Below are positions 13,379 to 21,129 of a stretch of DNA of 21,129 bases, one piece after another. Every line of letters starts with the position of its first letter. Position 1 is the first letter of the stretch. The notes beneath the pieces were generated by a model. It saw nothing but the letters and a program-made list of their open reading frames with translations. It did not search any database and was not told the DNA's origin. A program made the translations under genes and the position numbers. This DNA is from Candidatus Thalassarchaeaceae archaeon (GTDB taxonomy: Archaea > Thermoplasmatota > Poseidoniia > Poseidoniales > Thalassarchaeaceae). The stretch is from positions 1 to 21,129 of the forward strand of contig JAQXFA010000016.1 in the NCBI GenBank assembly GCA_029250565.1. The letters are read 5' to 3'.

Positions 13379-15040
13379 ATGGGCAAACTCGGCTTTGGAG
13401 ACCCTTCAAAAAGCGACCTATGGAAGGCTGTGCAAACATGGCGTAATGATTCCGAATCATGGATTGAGGCTGCTGAATCGAGACTTAGTGAAACCTTGCG
13501 TGTAAACCCCTTACGGGAAGATCAGGAATGGGTTAGAGAGATTCTTCATTCACTAGGTGGCAAGCCTATTGATTGGTTACCCGAAGGTGGAGGGGGACAA
13601 GGTTGGGTAATGCCTTGGCCAAGAGGGAAGTGGCCATCAAACGATGCAAAAATACTGCTTTGTGCCCTACATGATTCAGGTCGAATAACTCGACAAGAAG
13701 CGGTTAGCATGATTCCTGTAAAACTGCTTGATTGCAAGGCTGGCCATCATGTATTGGATATGTGTGCGGCACCGGGGAGTAAATCCACTCAATTGTGTGA
13801 AGCAATTGATGATGAGGGAGTTGTTGTTGCTAACGAATCAAATCCCGGACGAGCAAATTTATTGGTATCAAATTCTAAGAGAGTTGGACTAACATCTATG
13901 GTAATTATTCGTCATGATGGGCGACATCTCCCTCGGTGTCCAAATCCTGGCTTTGATAGAATATTGATTGATGCGCCTTGTTCAGGTAGCGGGACAACTC
14001 GAAAGAATCCTGAACTATGGGAAAAATGGACTGAACGGGCTGGACGGAAATTGAATCCGTTGCAGGTTGCTTTAGTCCGAAAAGGCGCAATGCTACTAGC
14101 ACCAGGTGGTAGAATGGTCTACTCTACTTGTTCAATGGACCCTATTGAAAATGAAGCCGTAGTTGCTGAGATTCTTCGTACCTGTGAATTTTTGACATTA
14201 GTTGATACTGAAATTGATGAAAAATGTCCGGGGCTAGTTAGCCGTGATGGTATGTCCACTTGGCCACAACTCAATCAAAAAAATGATGAAGATGAAAAGG
14301 GATTATTACCGCCTGAAGAAACTGAAATCGCTACCGCTTTACCTCTTTGTCAACGAATTTGGAATGATGAAAATGATTCTGGTGGATTCTTTGTGGCATC
14401 TTTCAAGCATGTGGGTGACGGCGAAGTAGCTCAAGCATTAATGCCAACTAGTGAAATGGCAGAAAGGCCGGTTAGTGAACCACCTCCGCCAACAAAAAAC
14501 CACGAACTACCCGCCACCCCTGATTTGCTAGAGGCTATTTCCGAAGAATGGGGGGCTAACTATGAAAAAATGTTTACTCGAGGAAGTAAAATCTACACCG
14601 TTAGCACTGAGATTAACGATTGGTTTTGGGCTGGTGAAAGAATGCTCAGACGCGGTGGCAAGCTTCCCGGTTGCCATTGGCATCCATTCCAAGTAATTCA
14701 AGCAGGACTGCCTACATGGGAAATACGAAAAGGGATTTTACAGAGACCAACCTCCAAAGGAATGCATATTACAGCAGTAAAATTATCTAATCGTGTACAC
14801 GAAATAGAAGCCGACCTCCTGAAGGAAATTTTGCTAAAAGGTGGTCCCGATAAGGAAGATGCCGCTGAGACCATATCTACCATTAGAGACGAAACCTCAG
14901 GAGGAGTGGTTCTGCGGTTCAATCATGAAGGAGTGATGTGGTGGCTACCTGCATGGTTAGGAGGCAAGTTGACTCTAATGTTGCCCGATTGCGAACGCAC
15001 TCTCCTAACCTATGCACTAGGACTTGAGGTGGCGTTGTGA
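13379..15040 (+). CDS. NSUN2/Trm4-like RNA (cytosine-C5) methyltransferase
   Basis: SAM-dependent m5C methyltransferase of the RsmB/Nop2/NSUN family acting on tRNA or rRNA. SAM motif I is VLDMCAAPGSKS (about 125-136). The two catalytic cysteines are Cys201 in DAPCSGSGTTRKN (motif IV) and Cys251 in VYSTCSMDPIENEAVV (motif VI). The segment RQEAVSMIPV just before motif I matches human NSUN2 as I recall it, and the order of all blocks follows NSUN2/Trm4. After the catalytic core (about 40-340) there is a ~35-residue low-complexity linker and a C-terminal domain (about 385-553) in which RGSKIYTVSTEI, a Trp-rich GCHWHPFQVIQAG stretch and FNHEGVMWWLP resemble the NSUN2 C-terminal region. It is longer than most archaeal NSUN proteins (300-450). 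GGGGGTGGT upstream of 13379 supports the start. The next gene begins in a GTGA overlap with its stop codon. Confidence 0.88.
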   Translation: MGKLGFGDPSKSDLWKAVQTWRNDSESWIEAAESRLSETLRVNPLREDQEWVREILHSLGGKPIDWLPEGGGGQGWVMPWPRGKWPSNDAKILLCALHDSGRITRQEAVSMIPVKLLDCKAGHHVLDMCAAPGSKSTQLCEAIDDEGVVVANESNPGRANLLVSNSKRVGLTSMVIIRHDGRHLPRCPNPGFDRILIDAPCSGSGTTRKNPELWEKWTERAGRKLNPLQVALVRKGAMLLAPGGRMVYSTCSMDPIENEAVVAEILRTCEFLTLVDTEIDEKCPGLVSRDGMSTWPQLNQKNDEDEKGLLPPEETEIATALPLCQRIWNDENDSGGFFVASFKHVGDGEVAQALMPTSEMAERPVSEPPPPTKNHELPATPDLLEAISEEWGANYEKMFTRGSKIYTVSTEINDWFWAGERMLRRGGKLPGCHWHPFQVIQAGLPTWEIRKGILQRPTSKGMHITAVKLSNRVHEIEADLLKEILLKGGPDKEDAAETISTIRDETSGGVVLRFNHEGVMWWLPAWLGGKLTLMLPDCERTLLTYALGLEVAL

Positions 15041-16167
15041 AACGATTATCAGCAGTAATGATCGCCGCATTTGTGTTGATGAATCTAACTTTTATTGTGT
15101 TTCATGAGTACTTAGATGATGTTAGCGGGGAGGCTGTTGAATCTGAAATTTCAGTCTTTGAATCCTTTATTGATGACAGTATTTGTGATGATGAATTTGA
15201 CGCAGTTGAGAAACTAGATAGCGATGTTTCACTAAACTGGATTCATGGTGAAGGAAGCAGTTTAGCAGGACAGCAGCGAGCAGAAAAACTCGGTGCAGAT
15301 TCCTGTTCACAATGGAGGAATGGAGAGGCGCTTGAGAATTCCACCACGATTCCATCACTAGCAAAATTGACACTCAGTGTTGATGTTGTCGCCACAGAAG
15401 AGAATGATGAAACAACTACAACAGATATTACTCAATCTGCTGGGCTATTACTAGAGGTTGAAATTGAACCATTAGTAGATTTAGCGGAGTCACTAAATTT
15501 GCGCTGGTATGTTACCGTGGACCACACACCTGTTGGAAATGGAACTGCTGATGATGTAGTTCTTCACTATGGTTGGTCATCCTCATTTTACCACCAAGCA
15601 GGAAATACCACGAACTGGACTCAGGTAATTGATTCTGAACGCTTAGCAGAAGATGGAATCCCATTTACTATCAATGACTTGTGGAGATTAGAAGTGACTG
15701 TGATGTTAGTCGATGACCTTAATGCAACGATTTCTGGAATTGACCATGCTCAGGTTCAAACCCTCGATAGAATCCCAAATATTGCAGGCATGTTTCCAGT
15801 CATTCTCTTAGTGATTGCAATCGTTGCTGGCCTTGTTATTATTGTACGTCAAGATTACCAAAGAGAAGTTGGACTTCCACTTCTAACAGGAACACTACGT
15901 TACATCAAGAAAGAATGGATTGCTGAAGTAAAAGTAACTGCAGGTAAATACGATTTGACAATTAAAGGAGCATCTGCAACATTACCTTGGAAGATGTCAA
16001 GGATACCAAAGCAGCAATTGGTTCCAGCAGGAACAAGTCGGAATTTTTCTGTAAAACTGAGGAGTACAGAAGAAATCAATGAAGCGGAAACTCATTGGGA
16101 AGTTGAAGTTGATGAATTGGGCGGTTGGGTTCTTGATCTCAAATTACCTGTTCATAAAATTGAATGA
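15037..16167 (+). CDS. Two-TM membrane protein, unknown function, coupled to the methyltransferase
   Basis: A 376-residue protein that begins with GTG overlapping the TGA of the methyltransferase (GTGA at 15037-15040), so translation is probably coupled. An N-terminal hydrophobic helix (about 5-26) acts as signal anchor. The ~220-residue extracytoplasmic part is acidic, with two cysteines (ICDDEF and DSCSQWRN) and beta-rich segments (LLLEVEIEPLVDLAESLNLR, WYVTVDHTPVG). A second TM helix (about 248-268, MFPVILLVIAIVAGLVIIV) is followed by a ~105-residue cytoplasmic C-terminal domain with an immunoglobulin-like beta pattern (IAEVKVTAGKYDLTIKG, RNFSVKLRSTEEINEAETHW). No enzyme motif is seen. The coupling to an RNA methyltransferase is not obviously functional and may only reflect compact gene order. 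Confidence 0.68.
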   Translation: MKRLSAVMIAAFVLMNLTFIVFHEYLDDVSGEAVESEISVFESFIDDSICDDEFDAVEKLDSDVSLNWIHGEGSSLAGQQRAEKLGADSCSQWRNGEALENSTTIPSLAKLTLSVDVVATEENDETTTTDITQSAGLLLEVEIEPLVDLAESLNLRWYVTVDHTPVGNGTADDVVLHYGWSSSFYHQAGNTTNWTQVIDSERLAEDGIPFTINDLWRLEVTVMLVDDLNATISGIDHAQVQTLDRIPNIAGMFPVILLVIAIVAGLVIIVRQDYQREVGLPLLTGTLRYIKKEWIAEVKVTAGKYDLTIKGASATLPWKMSRIPKQQLVPAGTSRNFSVKLRSTEEINEAETHWEVEVDELGGWVLDLKLPVHKIE

Positions 16168-16306
16168 AACGCTCTCACCCCAGGAGATGTTGTGGTAATT
16201 TCGGTTTTTATCTTAGTTTGGTGCTCATCTGACCAAAAAATAGCAGTAAATTGTCAACAACGTTCAAAAACCTCCTGCGAAGCGAGAAATCTCCGGACGT
16301 GGGAAA

Positions 16307-16756
16307 ATGGACTTGGATGAAACTGACAAGCAACTGATTGAAGCGCTTCAAGGAGATGGTCGACTCTCAATGAGAGCACTCGCTGACATGGTGGGTGTAG
16401 CTCTAGGGACTGTGTCAAATCGACTTGGAAAATTGGAAGAAAATGGAGTCATCACTGGCTATACTGTCACCCTAGATGCTGACAAAGTTGGCTGGGAAAT
16501 GAGCGTCGTTGTCGGATTGCGAATTGTCAAGGGAGAATTACTACCTGTACAGCGCTTGATTGCAGATGACCCTCGGGTTTTCGCAGTGTATGATGTGACT
16601 GGTGAAATGGATAGTTTGGTGTTTGCGCGGGTGAGTGATCGGGATGACTTAGATGACTTCACTAAAACCGTTCTATCTACTGAAGGAGTTGAACGGTCTA
16701 CTACAATGGTAGTGCTAAACACAGTAAAAGAACAAGGTGTGAAATTACCAAAGTAA
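16307..16756 (+). CDS. Lrp/AsnC-family transcriptional regulator
   Basis: A 149-residue feast/famine regulator. Residues 1-~55 are the AsnC-type winged helix-turn-helix: it opens with the family signature MDLDETDKQLIEALQGDGR, then RALADMVGVALGTVSNRLGK (recognition helix) and LEENGVITGY. The C-terminal RAM/ligand-binding domain (about 62-145) has the usual beta-alpha-beta layout with VYDVTGEMDSLVFARVSD, the core GxxD element that binds amino-acid effectors and mediates octamer assembly. Length is typical. A weak SD-like GTGGG precedes the ATG. The 139-base upstream gap contains a short TTGT-CA-ACAA dyad near 16252-16261 that could be an operator, but the evidence is slight. Regulated genes cannot be named; local neighbours, including the SNF2 gene downstream, are possible targets. 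Confidence 0.92.
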   Translation: MDLDETDKQLIEALQGDGRLSMRALADMVGVALGTVSNRLGKLEENGVITGYTVTLDADKVGWEMSVVVGLRIVKGELLPVQRLIADDPRVFAVYDVTGEMDSLVFARVSDRDDLDDFTKTVLSTEGVERSTTMVVLNTVKEQGVKLPK

Positions 16757-16895
16757 TCCTATTAAATGGATTCTCATTGGTTAATTTCTAGTAATTATTA
16801 CTGAAGTTCCGGTTTGTGGAAAATGGCGTTTTTTGACTGTTTTACAGTGTTGATTCGCGCATCTTCAAGAACGGTCGCTTTGCGGTAGGACACTG

Positions 16896-19800
16896 TTGAG
16901 CGATTTAGGTAGTAGGAATGAAGGCGCCAGCGGCGCAAAATTAGGTGCCACTGAGTGGAATCTAATTCGCGCTGATTTGGATATTAGATTTCCACCATCT
17001 GATTTATGCCCATTACTAAATTTTGGCCGCTGGGTGGACCAGCCACATCAGCACCTTCCAGCATCAAGGCTAGCCTCCAGTAATTGGGATGGGTTACTAA
17101 TTGCTGATGAAGTCGGATTAGGAAAAACTGTGTCGGCATTGCATGTTTTACGCCGCCTTCACGCGATGGGTGAAACTGGCGGCGTTCTCATCATTTGCCC
17201 CGGTGGATTAAGATTGAAATGGTTGCAAGAAATGTTTCATCGTTGTGACCTTGATGGATTTGAAGCAAATAGTGGTAAAAAATTGCACCAGGCTTTGGAT
17301 AGAATTCGTGATGGGGAATCACTCGTCGTAGTCACTAGTCATGGTATTTTCAGGCAATCAAAATTGTTGAGGGATTTGATGGAAGAGGGGGTTCCAGACC
17401 TACTTCTGACAATTGTTGATGAGTCGCATCATTGCAGAAATCCTCGTAGTCGATTACATGATGCTATCCAGATTCTTTCATTACATAGTCGGCAAACACT
17501 GTTCCTAACAGCCACCCCAGTCAATCTCTCAAACGAAGAATTATGGGTACAACTTTCACTTCTAGCACCTGACAGATGGCCTGATTTTATTTCCTTCCAA
17601 GCAACCATGAGACCTATGCAGATGCTGAATACTGCTTTGGATGCAACAGCGCAAACCATACCAGACCTTGAGGGGGCTTTAGGTGCGCTACAGATACTGA
17701 ATATGACGCCGGGATTCACAAATGATCCACGTTTGACTCAAGCCATTGAAATCTGCTCCGACCCCCTTGGTTGGAGAGATGAATCTCTGCAAAGAAATCG
17801 CTTGGAAGTTGCTGATTTAATTCGTCAACTCAGGCCACTCAATGAATTAATTGTTAGAACAAGACGTAGGGATTTAGACCTCCACCTTGCAACCCGTGAA
17901 GCCATCACATTGGATGTTGAATTGAGTGCTGCTGAATGGAGACTGTATGAGGCTGCTAGACGCTGGACTTGGAGATTGATGCAATTGAGAAATCCTGATT
18001 CGGATAGATTTGATTGGGCACTAGTTGTGCCTGAGAGAATGGCTAGCAGTTGCCTACAAGCATTCGCTACTCATGTGCAAACTCAATTACGACAAACAGC
18101 AAGAGCTGCTTTTGATTTTGGAACCGAAGGCCAAGATGAAGCAGATGATGGTACAATCCGAGAAGCCGAACATAGACTTCTGAGTCGCTTTGGTGACCTT
18201 GACGAATTGATTGATGCAGCAGAAGAACTAGGAGATGAAGACTCAAAGTTTGAAGCGATGAAAATGTGGATGTTGAATTCCCTAGATGAAGACCGTGTTG
18301 GAGGCATACTTTTGTTCAGTCATTTCCGAGGAACACTTGCTTATTTACATCGGCGATTAACCGAAGAAGGTGTCAATTGTAAGGTCCTAAGTGGACAAAC
18401 TCCAATGCTCCAGAGAGAGGTTTTGCGTAATCAATTTGCTAACGGTGAAATCGATGTACTTCTCTCAAGTGAAGTGGGGAGTGAAGGATTAGATCAACAG
18501 CACTGTCATCGGCTTGTCAACTATGATTTGCCATGGAATCCAATGAGGATTGAACAGCGTATTGGCCGGCTTGATAGATTTGGTCAGGAAGCAGATGTGA
18601 TTACTATTCTCAATTTAGCAGTTGAAGGAACAATAGATGCTGCTATTCTAGGCCGTTTATTCCACCGAATAAGATTGTTTGAAGATTCAATTGGAATGCT
18701 TGACCCACTACTTGGCAAAGCCATGCGGCTTGTTGCTCAAACCGAACTAAACAATCCTCGTGCCAAGCGTTTAGGCCACAGTGGGTACAGTCTCGTTAAT
18801 GCTGATGAAGTTGCCAATGTTGATGGCGGTCTTGACACTTTACTTGAAAAGCGTGAGCGGTGGCTAACAGAACGAGCAACTGAAGAACGTGAATGGCTTG
18901 GTAATGACCCGGGTATACGAACGTTGAGGGAAGACGCTATCAACATGGAACTTGGTATTGAGCCGGTTCAATTAATTGCCTGGGTAAAAGCAAGATTAAA
19001 GCAACGAGATCGAAATTCAAGTGTGTACAAAGTTGATGGCTATTGGCACTTGAAATTAAGTCAATATAGCGTTGATGAATTAGCATTAAGATGTGATGAT
19101 AAATCTCTTTCTGATTGGTTGACTAGTGGATGGCAAAAGCACATTGAAATGTTAGCAGGCTCTGCAGGACCACACATAATTGGAGTTGCAATTGACAGAG
19201 ATGAGGCAAAGGACAGGACTGACCTTATCCAACTTGCTCCATGGCATCCAATTATCCAATGGTTGCGTGAACCTATTGGTGGTGAACCAAACCCTGATGC
19301 CACCATCAGCGGATGGAAAGTCGCTGGAATCGCCCCCGTTACTCAACTCAAAGCAATGAGGCCAAAGAATTGGGATGAAGAAGGATGTATGCTAATCTGC
19401 CTTGATTGGATTGTTGCTGGGTTATCAAATCATGCTGTTCGAAGATGGCTCGTACTTGACAAACATGGTATGCCAATACCCAACCAACCACTCTACCCAT
19501 GGAAATCCTTTGAGGAAATTGAGCGAGTAATGTTTGAAGAAAACGATGAAGAAATTATTGAGGGGGCTCTTGATAGGATTCATGGTTGGCTCTTAGAAGA
19601 TGAAAGGGCAAGGCTTGCCCCTCTATTGGACGAGTTGCGCCATAATGTCCAACGCTCGTGGATGGAAAGAATAGAACGAGAGCGTGAACAAATACGTGCT
19701 GCTGTCTATCGCCAACAACAAGGCGGTGCGGCTGTGGATGACCGTTGGAGACGAATGAAAAACGGATTGATAACAAGGCTAACCAAAGAACTTGATGAAC

Positions 19801-19910
19801 GAATCCTTCACCTTGAAAAAATCCGCGAGGGGGTTCAAGCAGAACTCAGCGCACGGATTATCATTCAACTAGAGGATTACTCCTCTTCATCTGAACCATC
19901 AGGGTCATGA
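16896..19910 (+). CDS. RapA/HepA-like SNF2-family ATPase
   Basis: A 1004-residue superfamily 2 ATPase/translocase. Motifs in order: LLIADEVGLGKTVSALH (motif I, about 67-83), LIICPGGLRLKWLQEM (Ia), TIVDESHHCRN (II as DESH, about 172-182), LFLTATPVN (III, about 202-210), ILLFSHFRGTLAYLHRRL (IV), and LSSEVGSEGLDQQHCHRLVN then YDLPWNPMRIEQRIGRLDRF (V-VI, about 520-565). The wording of these blocks is very close to E. coli RapA, which remodels stalled RNA polymerase. RapA's N-terminal Tudor-like domains are absent; instead the ATPase begins near residue 45, and there is a ~350-residue C-terminal region ending in charged helices. The start is a TTG at 16896 with GGTAGGA upstream; no ATG is available before motif I. 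Its final 34 bases overlap the convergent Toprim gene. Role in transcription recycling or DNA repair is inferred from the family. Confidence 0.9.
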   Translation: MSDLGSRNEGASGAKLGATEWNLIRADLDIRFPPSDLCPLLNFGRWVDQPHQHLPASRLASSNWDGLLIADEVGLGKTVSALHVLRRLHAMGETGGVLIICPGGLRLKWLQEMFHRCDLDGFEANSGKKLHQALDRIRDGESLVVVTSHGIFRQSKLLRDLMEEGVPDLLLTIVDESHHCRNPRSRLHDAIQILSLHSRQTLFLTATPVNLSNEELWVQLSLLAPDRWPDFISFQATMRPMQMLNTALDATAQTIPDLEGALGALQILNMTPGFTNDPRLTQAIEICSDPLGWRDESLQRNRLEVADLIRQLRPLNELIVRTRRRDLDLHLATREAITLDVELSAAEWRLYEAARRWTWRLMQLRNPDSDRFDWALVVPERMASSCLQAFATHVQTQLRQTARAAFDFGTEGQDEADDGTIREAEHRLLSRFGDLDELIDAAEELGDEDSKFEAMKMWMLNSLDEDRVGGILLFSHFRGTLAYLHRRLTEEGVNCKVLSGQTPMLQREVLRNQFANGEIDVLLSSEVGSEGLDQQHCHRLVNYDLPWNPMRIEQRIGRLDRFGQEADVITILNLAVEGTIDAAILGRLFHRIRLFEDSIGMLDPLLGKAMRLVAQTELNNPRAKRLGHSGYSLVNADEVANVDGGLDTLLEKRERWLTERATEEREWLGNDPGIRTLREDAINMELGIEPVQLIAWVKARLKQRDRNSSVYKVDGYWHLKLSQYSVDELALRCDDKSLSDWLTSGWQKHIEMLAGSAGPHIIGVAIDRDEAKDRTDLIQLAPWHPIIQWLREPIGGEPNPDATISGWKVAGIAPVTQLKAMRPKNWDEEGCMLICLDWIVAGLSNHAVRRWLVLDKHGMPIPNQPLYPWKSFEEIERVMFEENDEEIIEGALDRIHGWLLEDERARLAPLLDELRHNVQRSWMERIEREREQIRAAVYRQQQGGAAVDDRWRRMKNGLITRLTKELDERILHLEKIREGVQAELSARIIIQLEDYSSSSEPSGS

Positions 19911-20380
19911 TAACTCATTTTTTCACGTAATTCGCTAGCAAAAGGAGCCAAAGATTCAATTGTCTTTCCTTCTGGCTTCATGGCCCTTACTAACTCGATT
20001 CGTGTCTCTTCGTCTAATGAAACATCCATTGCTCTTAGACGTATACTCATGTCATTTTGAATGCGACCACCTGTACGATCCCAATCCATCAATAATATGA
20101 TGGCTGGGCCACCATCATTTGGATTATTACAACCATATTTTTCAAATAAATATGCCACTAAACGACTACGGTCCCAACCTCTATTCAGTTGTTCTATGAC
20201 TCCGGTGAATCCTAATTTTCGTAATGCCTTGACATCTTTAATTCCCTCAATTAATACTGGACAAGAGGAACCACCTTGCTCAACATCTCGATTTCTTTCA
20301 CGGGCTAATGCCAATGCACGGCCAGCACTCTCAAACCGTACATCTTGAGTGGGATTCCCACTTGTGCTTTTACGACTCAT
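19877..20380 (-). CDS. Small Toprim-domain protein
   Basis: A 167-residue protein built around a single Toprim fold, the Mg-binding catalytic domain shared by topoisomerases, DnaG primase, OLD and RNase M5 nucleases. Glu45 in VLIEGIKDVKALRKLGF is the motif-1 acid; Asp99 and Asp101 in IILLMDWDRTGG form the DxD motif; a conserved Gly-rich turn follows. Archaeal stand-alone Toprim proteins of this size are common, and their reaction is usually not known. The C-terminus is acidic (DGSDEEE). GGGGTGGGGGATG directly upstream supports the ATG at 20380. It lies 24 bases after the DUF167 gene, so the two probably form an operon, and its 3' end overlaps the SNF2 gene tail-to-tail by 34 bases. Confidence 0.85.
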   Translation of the reverse strand: MSRKSTSGNPTQDVRFESAGRALALARERNRDVEQGGSSCPVLIEGIKDVKALRKLGFTGVIEQLNRGWDRSRLVAYLFEKYGCNNPNDGGPAIILLMDWDRTGGRIQNDMSIRLRAMDVSLDEETRIELVRAMKPEGKTIESLAPFASELREKMSYHDPDGSDEEE

Positions 20381-20404
20381 TCATCCCCCACCCCTGCTGA
20401 CATA

Positions 20405-20725
20405 TTAATTCTCTAAATAATGTTCAAGTTTCTCTACCACTATTTCCAATGATGTATCTGAAAGTAATATGCGTTTACGTCTATCTTTGGCTCCTGAATC
20501 TAATTTTACTGATGAATTAGATAAGCCAAAAAAATCTGACATCAAATCAATGAGGTCTTGATTTGCCGCCCCCTTCAAAGCTGGTGAAGTGACCTTTACT
20601 TGCAATCGTTGACGCCATTCATTAATTCCCAAAATTTCCGTACTTGATGATGAAGGTTGAAGTTCAATGGCGATTGAAACATCTCCAGATGATGACAAGG
20701 TAACAACATCACTAATGTCAACCAT
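20405..20725 (-). CDS. DUF167 / YggU-family protein
   Basis: A 106-residue protein of the DUF167 (YggU) family, small alpha/beta proteins of unknown function found across all domains. The conserved core is visible as RLQVKVTSPALKGAANQDLI, corresponding to the family pattern of a basic strand, P..GkAN and a helix, followed by KLDSGAKDRRKRILL, the family's SG..SR.K segment. The longer frame opens with a GTG at 20734, but a strong Shine-Dalgarno at 20730-20737 lies correctly before the ATG at 20725, which decides the start. The first ~30 residues (MVDISDVVTLSSSGDVSIAI) form the usual leading strands. It lies upstream of the Toprim gene in the same operon. Confidence 0.87.
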   Translation of the reverse strand: MVDISDVVTLSSSGDVSIAIELQPSSSSTEILGINEWRQRLQVKVTSPALKGAANQDLIDLMSDFFGLSNSSVKLDSGAKDRRKRILLSDTSLEIVVEKLEHYLEN

Positions 20726-20729
20726 GACT

Positions 20730-20737
20730 ATCACTCC
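20730..20737 (-). promoter_or_regulatory. Ribosome binding site for the DUF167 gene
   Basis: Minus-strand GGAGTGAT lies four bases before the ATG at 20725. It matches the archaeal anti-Shine-Dalgarno complement GGAGGTGAT closely and overlaps the alternative GTG at 20734, so that upstream GTG is unlikely to be the start. Confidence 0.75.
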
Positions 20738-20814
20738 GTGTACCTTGAATTGTAATCAAGCATGAAAATAAAACGGTTAACTTTCTACAATAAAGGGAAT
20801 TTGAGCTAAACGAA

Positions 20815-21129
20815 TCAGTTGCCACGCTCGGCTAATTGCTCATCAATCACTCGATACAACTCTTCACGACGGACCGGCTTTGGAACAAATGCATCACATC
20901 CTGCTGTTGCCGCCTTGCGGCGATCTTCTGGAGTTGAGAATGCTGTCACCGCGATAATCCGACTTTTTCGTACAAGTGGATGGTCACGAATTGCTTTTGT
21001 CAATTGCAAACCATCTGTCCAAGGTAATTGAATATCCATGAATATCAAATCAAAAGCACCGGTTTGAAGAGCAGTGAATGCTTGGTTAGCATCCTCTGCA
21101 ATTTCAATATCTATGATGCCTTTTCCTTT
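20815..21129 (-). CDS. Response-regulator receiver (REC) domain, N-terminus cut by window edge
   Basis: C-terminal ~104 residues of a CheY-like receiver domain; the frame is open to the window edge, so the gene starts beyond it. Visible features: the phosphoacceptor aspartate in DLIFMDIQLPWTDG, the switch threonine in IIAVTAFS, and the conserved lysine in FVPKPVRREELYRVI. The acidic pocket near the domain start is not in the window. The protein ends ~20 residues after that lysine with no output domain, so it is either a stand-alone CheY/Spo0F-type protein or the C-terminal receiver of a hybrid histidine kinase; the style (MDIQLP, KPV) is common in hybrid-kinase receivers. The 89-base gap to the DUF167 gene is AT-rich and probably contains that operon's promoter. 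Confidence 0.88.
   Translation of the reverse strand, partial: KGKGIIDIEIAEDANQAFTALQTGAFDLIFMDIQLPWTDGLQLTKAIRDHPLVRKSRIIAVTAFSTPEDRRKAATAGCDAFVPKPVRREELYRVIDEQLAERGN

Noticed and set aside
16896..20725. SNF2 plus Toprim plus small gene as a possible anti-phage defence cluster.
   Set aside because: The SNF2 protein reads as RapA-like, the Toprim gene is convergent rather than in an operon with it, DUF167 is a housekeeping-type family, and no methylase, PLD nuclease or other defence partner is present.
1..21129. tRNA and rRNA genes and insertion sequences.
   Set aside because: I looked in the intergenic gaps for T-loop GTTCRA patterns, conserved rRNA stretches and transposase genes and saw none.

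Overview
The window reads as archaeal chromosome, most likely a planktonic marine euryarchaeon of the Poseidoniales (Marine Group II) type. Supporting this: an archaeal/eukaryotic-type Sec61-beta translocon subunit, a XerA-type tyrosine recombinase, an NSUN2/Trm4-like RNA m5C methyltransferase, an Lrp/AsnC regulator, a small Toprim protein and a DUF167 protein, with moderate-to-low G+C by eye, several TTG/GTG starts, and large acidic single-pass membrane proteins. The lineage is inferred from gene content and style; no rRNA or tRNA gene is present to confirm it.

Layout. 1-1562 (+): the 3' end of a C1-type aminopeptidase/bleomycin hydrolase, then a nitroreductase-fold flavoprotein that matches iodotyrosine deiodinase, including its Glu/Tyr/Lys substrate lid. 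1552-5138 (-): a tightly overlapping three-gene operon, in transcription order a SAP-domain membrane protein, a ParA ATPase, and a small protein carrying the ParB N-terminal GLGRGL motif but no ParB domain. 5294-6601 (-): a second membrane protein with an N-terminal tandem GPSGPPSA repeat, followed by a hairpin terminator. 6757-9158 (+): a RimK-like ATP-grasp ligase with a C-terminal TrkA-C-like domain, then a XerA recombinase preceded by a structured leader that can pair with its Shine-Dalgarno sequence. 9172-9852 (-): a repetitive Lys/Ala-rich histone-H1-like protein. 10007-10999 (+): an unrecognised acidic protein. 11014-13293 (-): Sec61-beta, a small unrecognised protein and a polytopic membrane protein with faint CcmF-like features. 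13379-16756 (+): the NSUN2-like methyltransferase translationally coupled to a two-TM protein, then an Lrp/AsnC regulator. 16896-19910 (+): a 1004-residue RapA/HepA-like SNF2 ATPase. 19877-21129 (-): a Toprim protein, a DUF167 protein and the C-terminal part of a response-regulator receiver domain cut by the window edge.

The most interesting unit is the SAP-TM/ParA/GLGRGL operon. Its parts could form a membrane-tethered DNA-positioning apparatus: a DNA-binding SAP domain on a membrane anchor, a ParA ATPase, and a minimal ParB-like ATPase activator. Each gene call is well supported; the joint function is inference. No IS elements, CRISPR arrays, tRNAs or rRNAs were seen, and no intergenic gap exceeds 300 bases.
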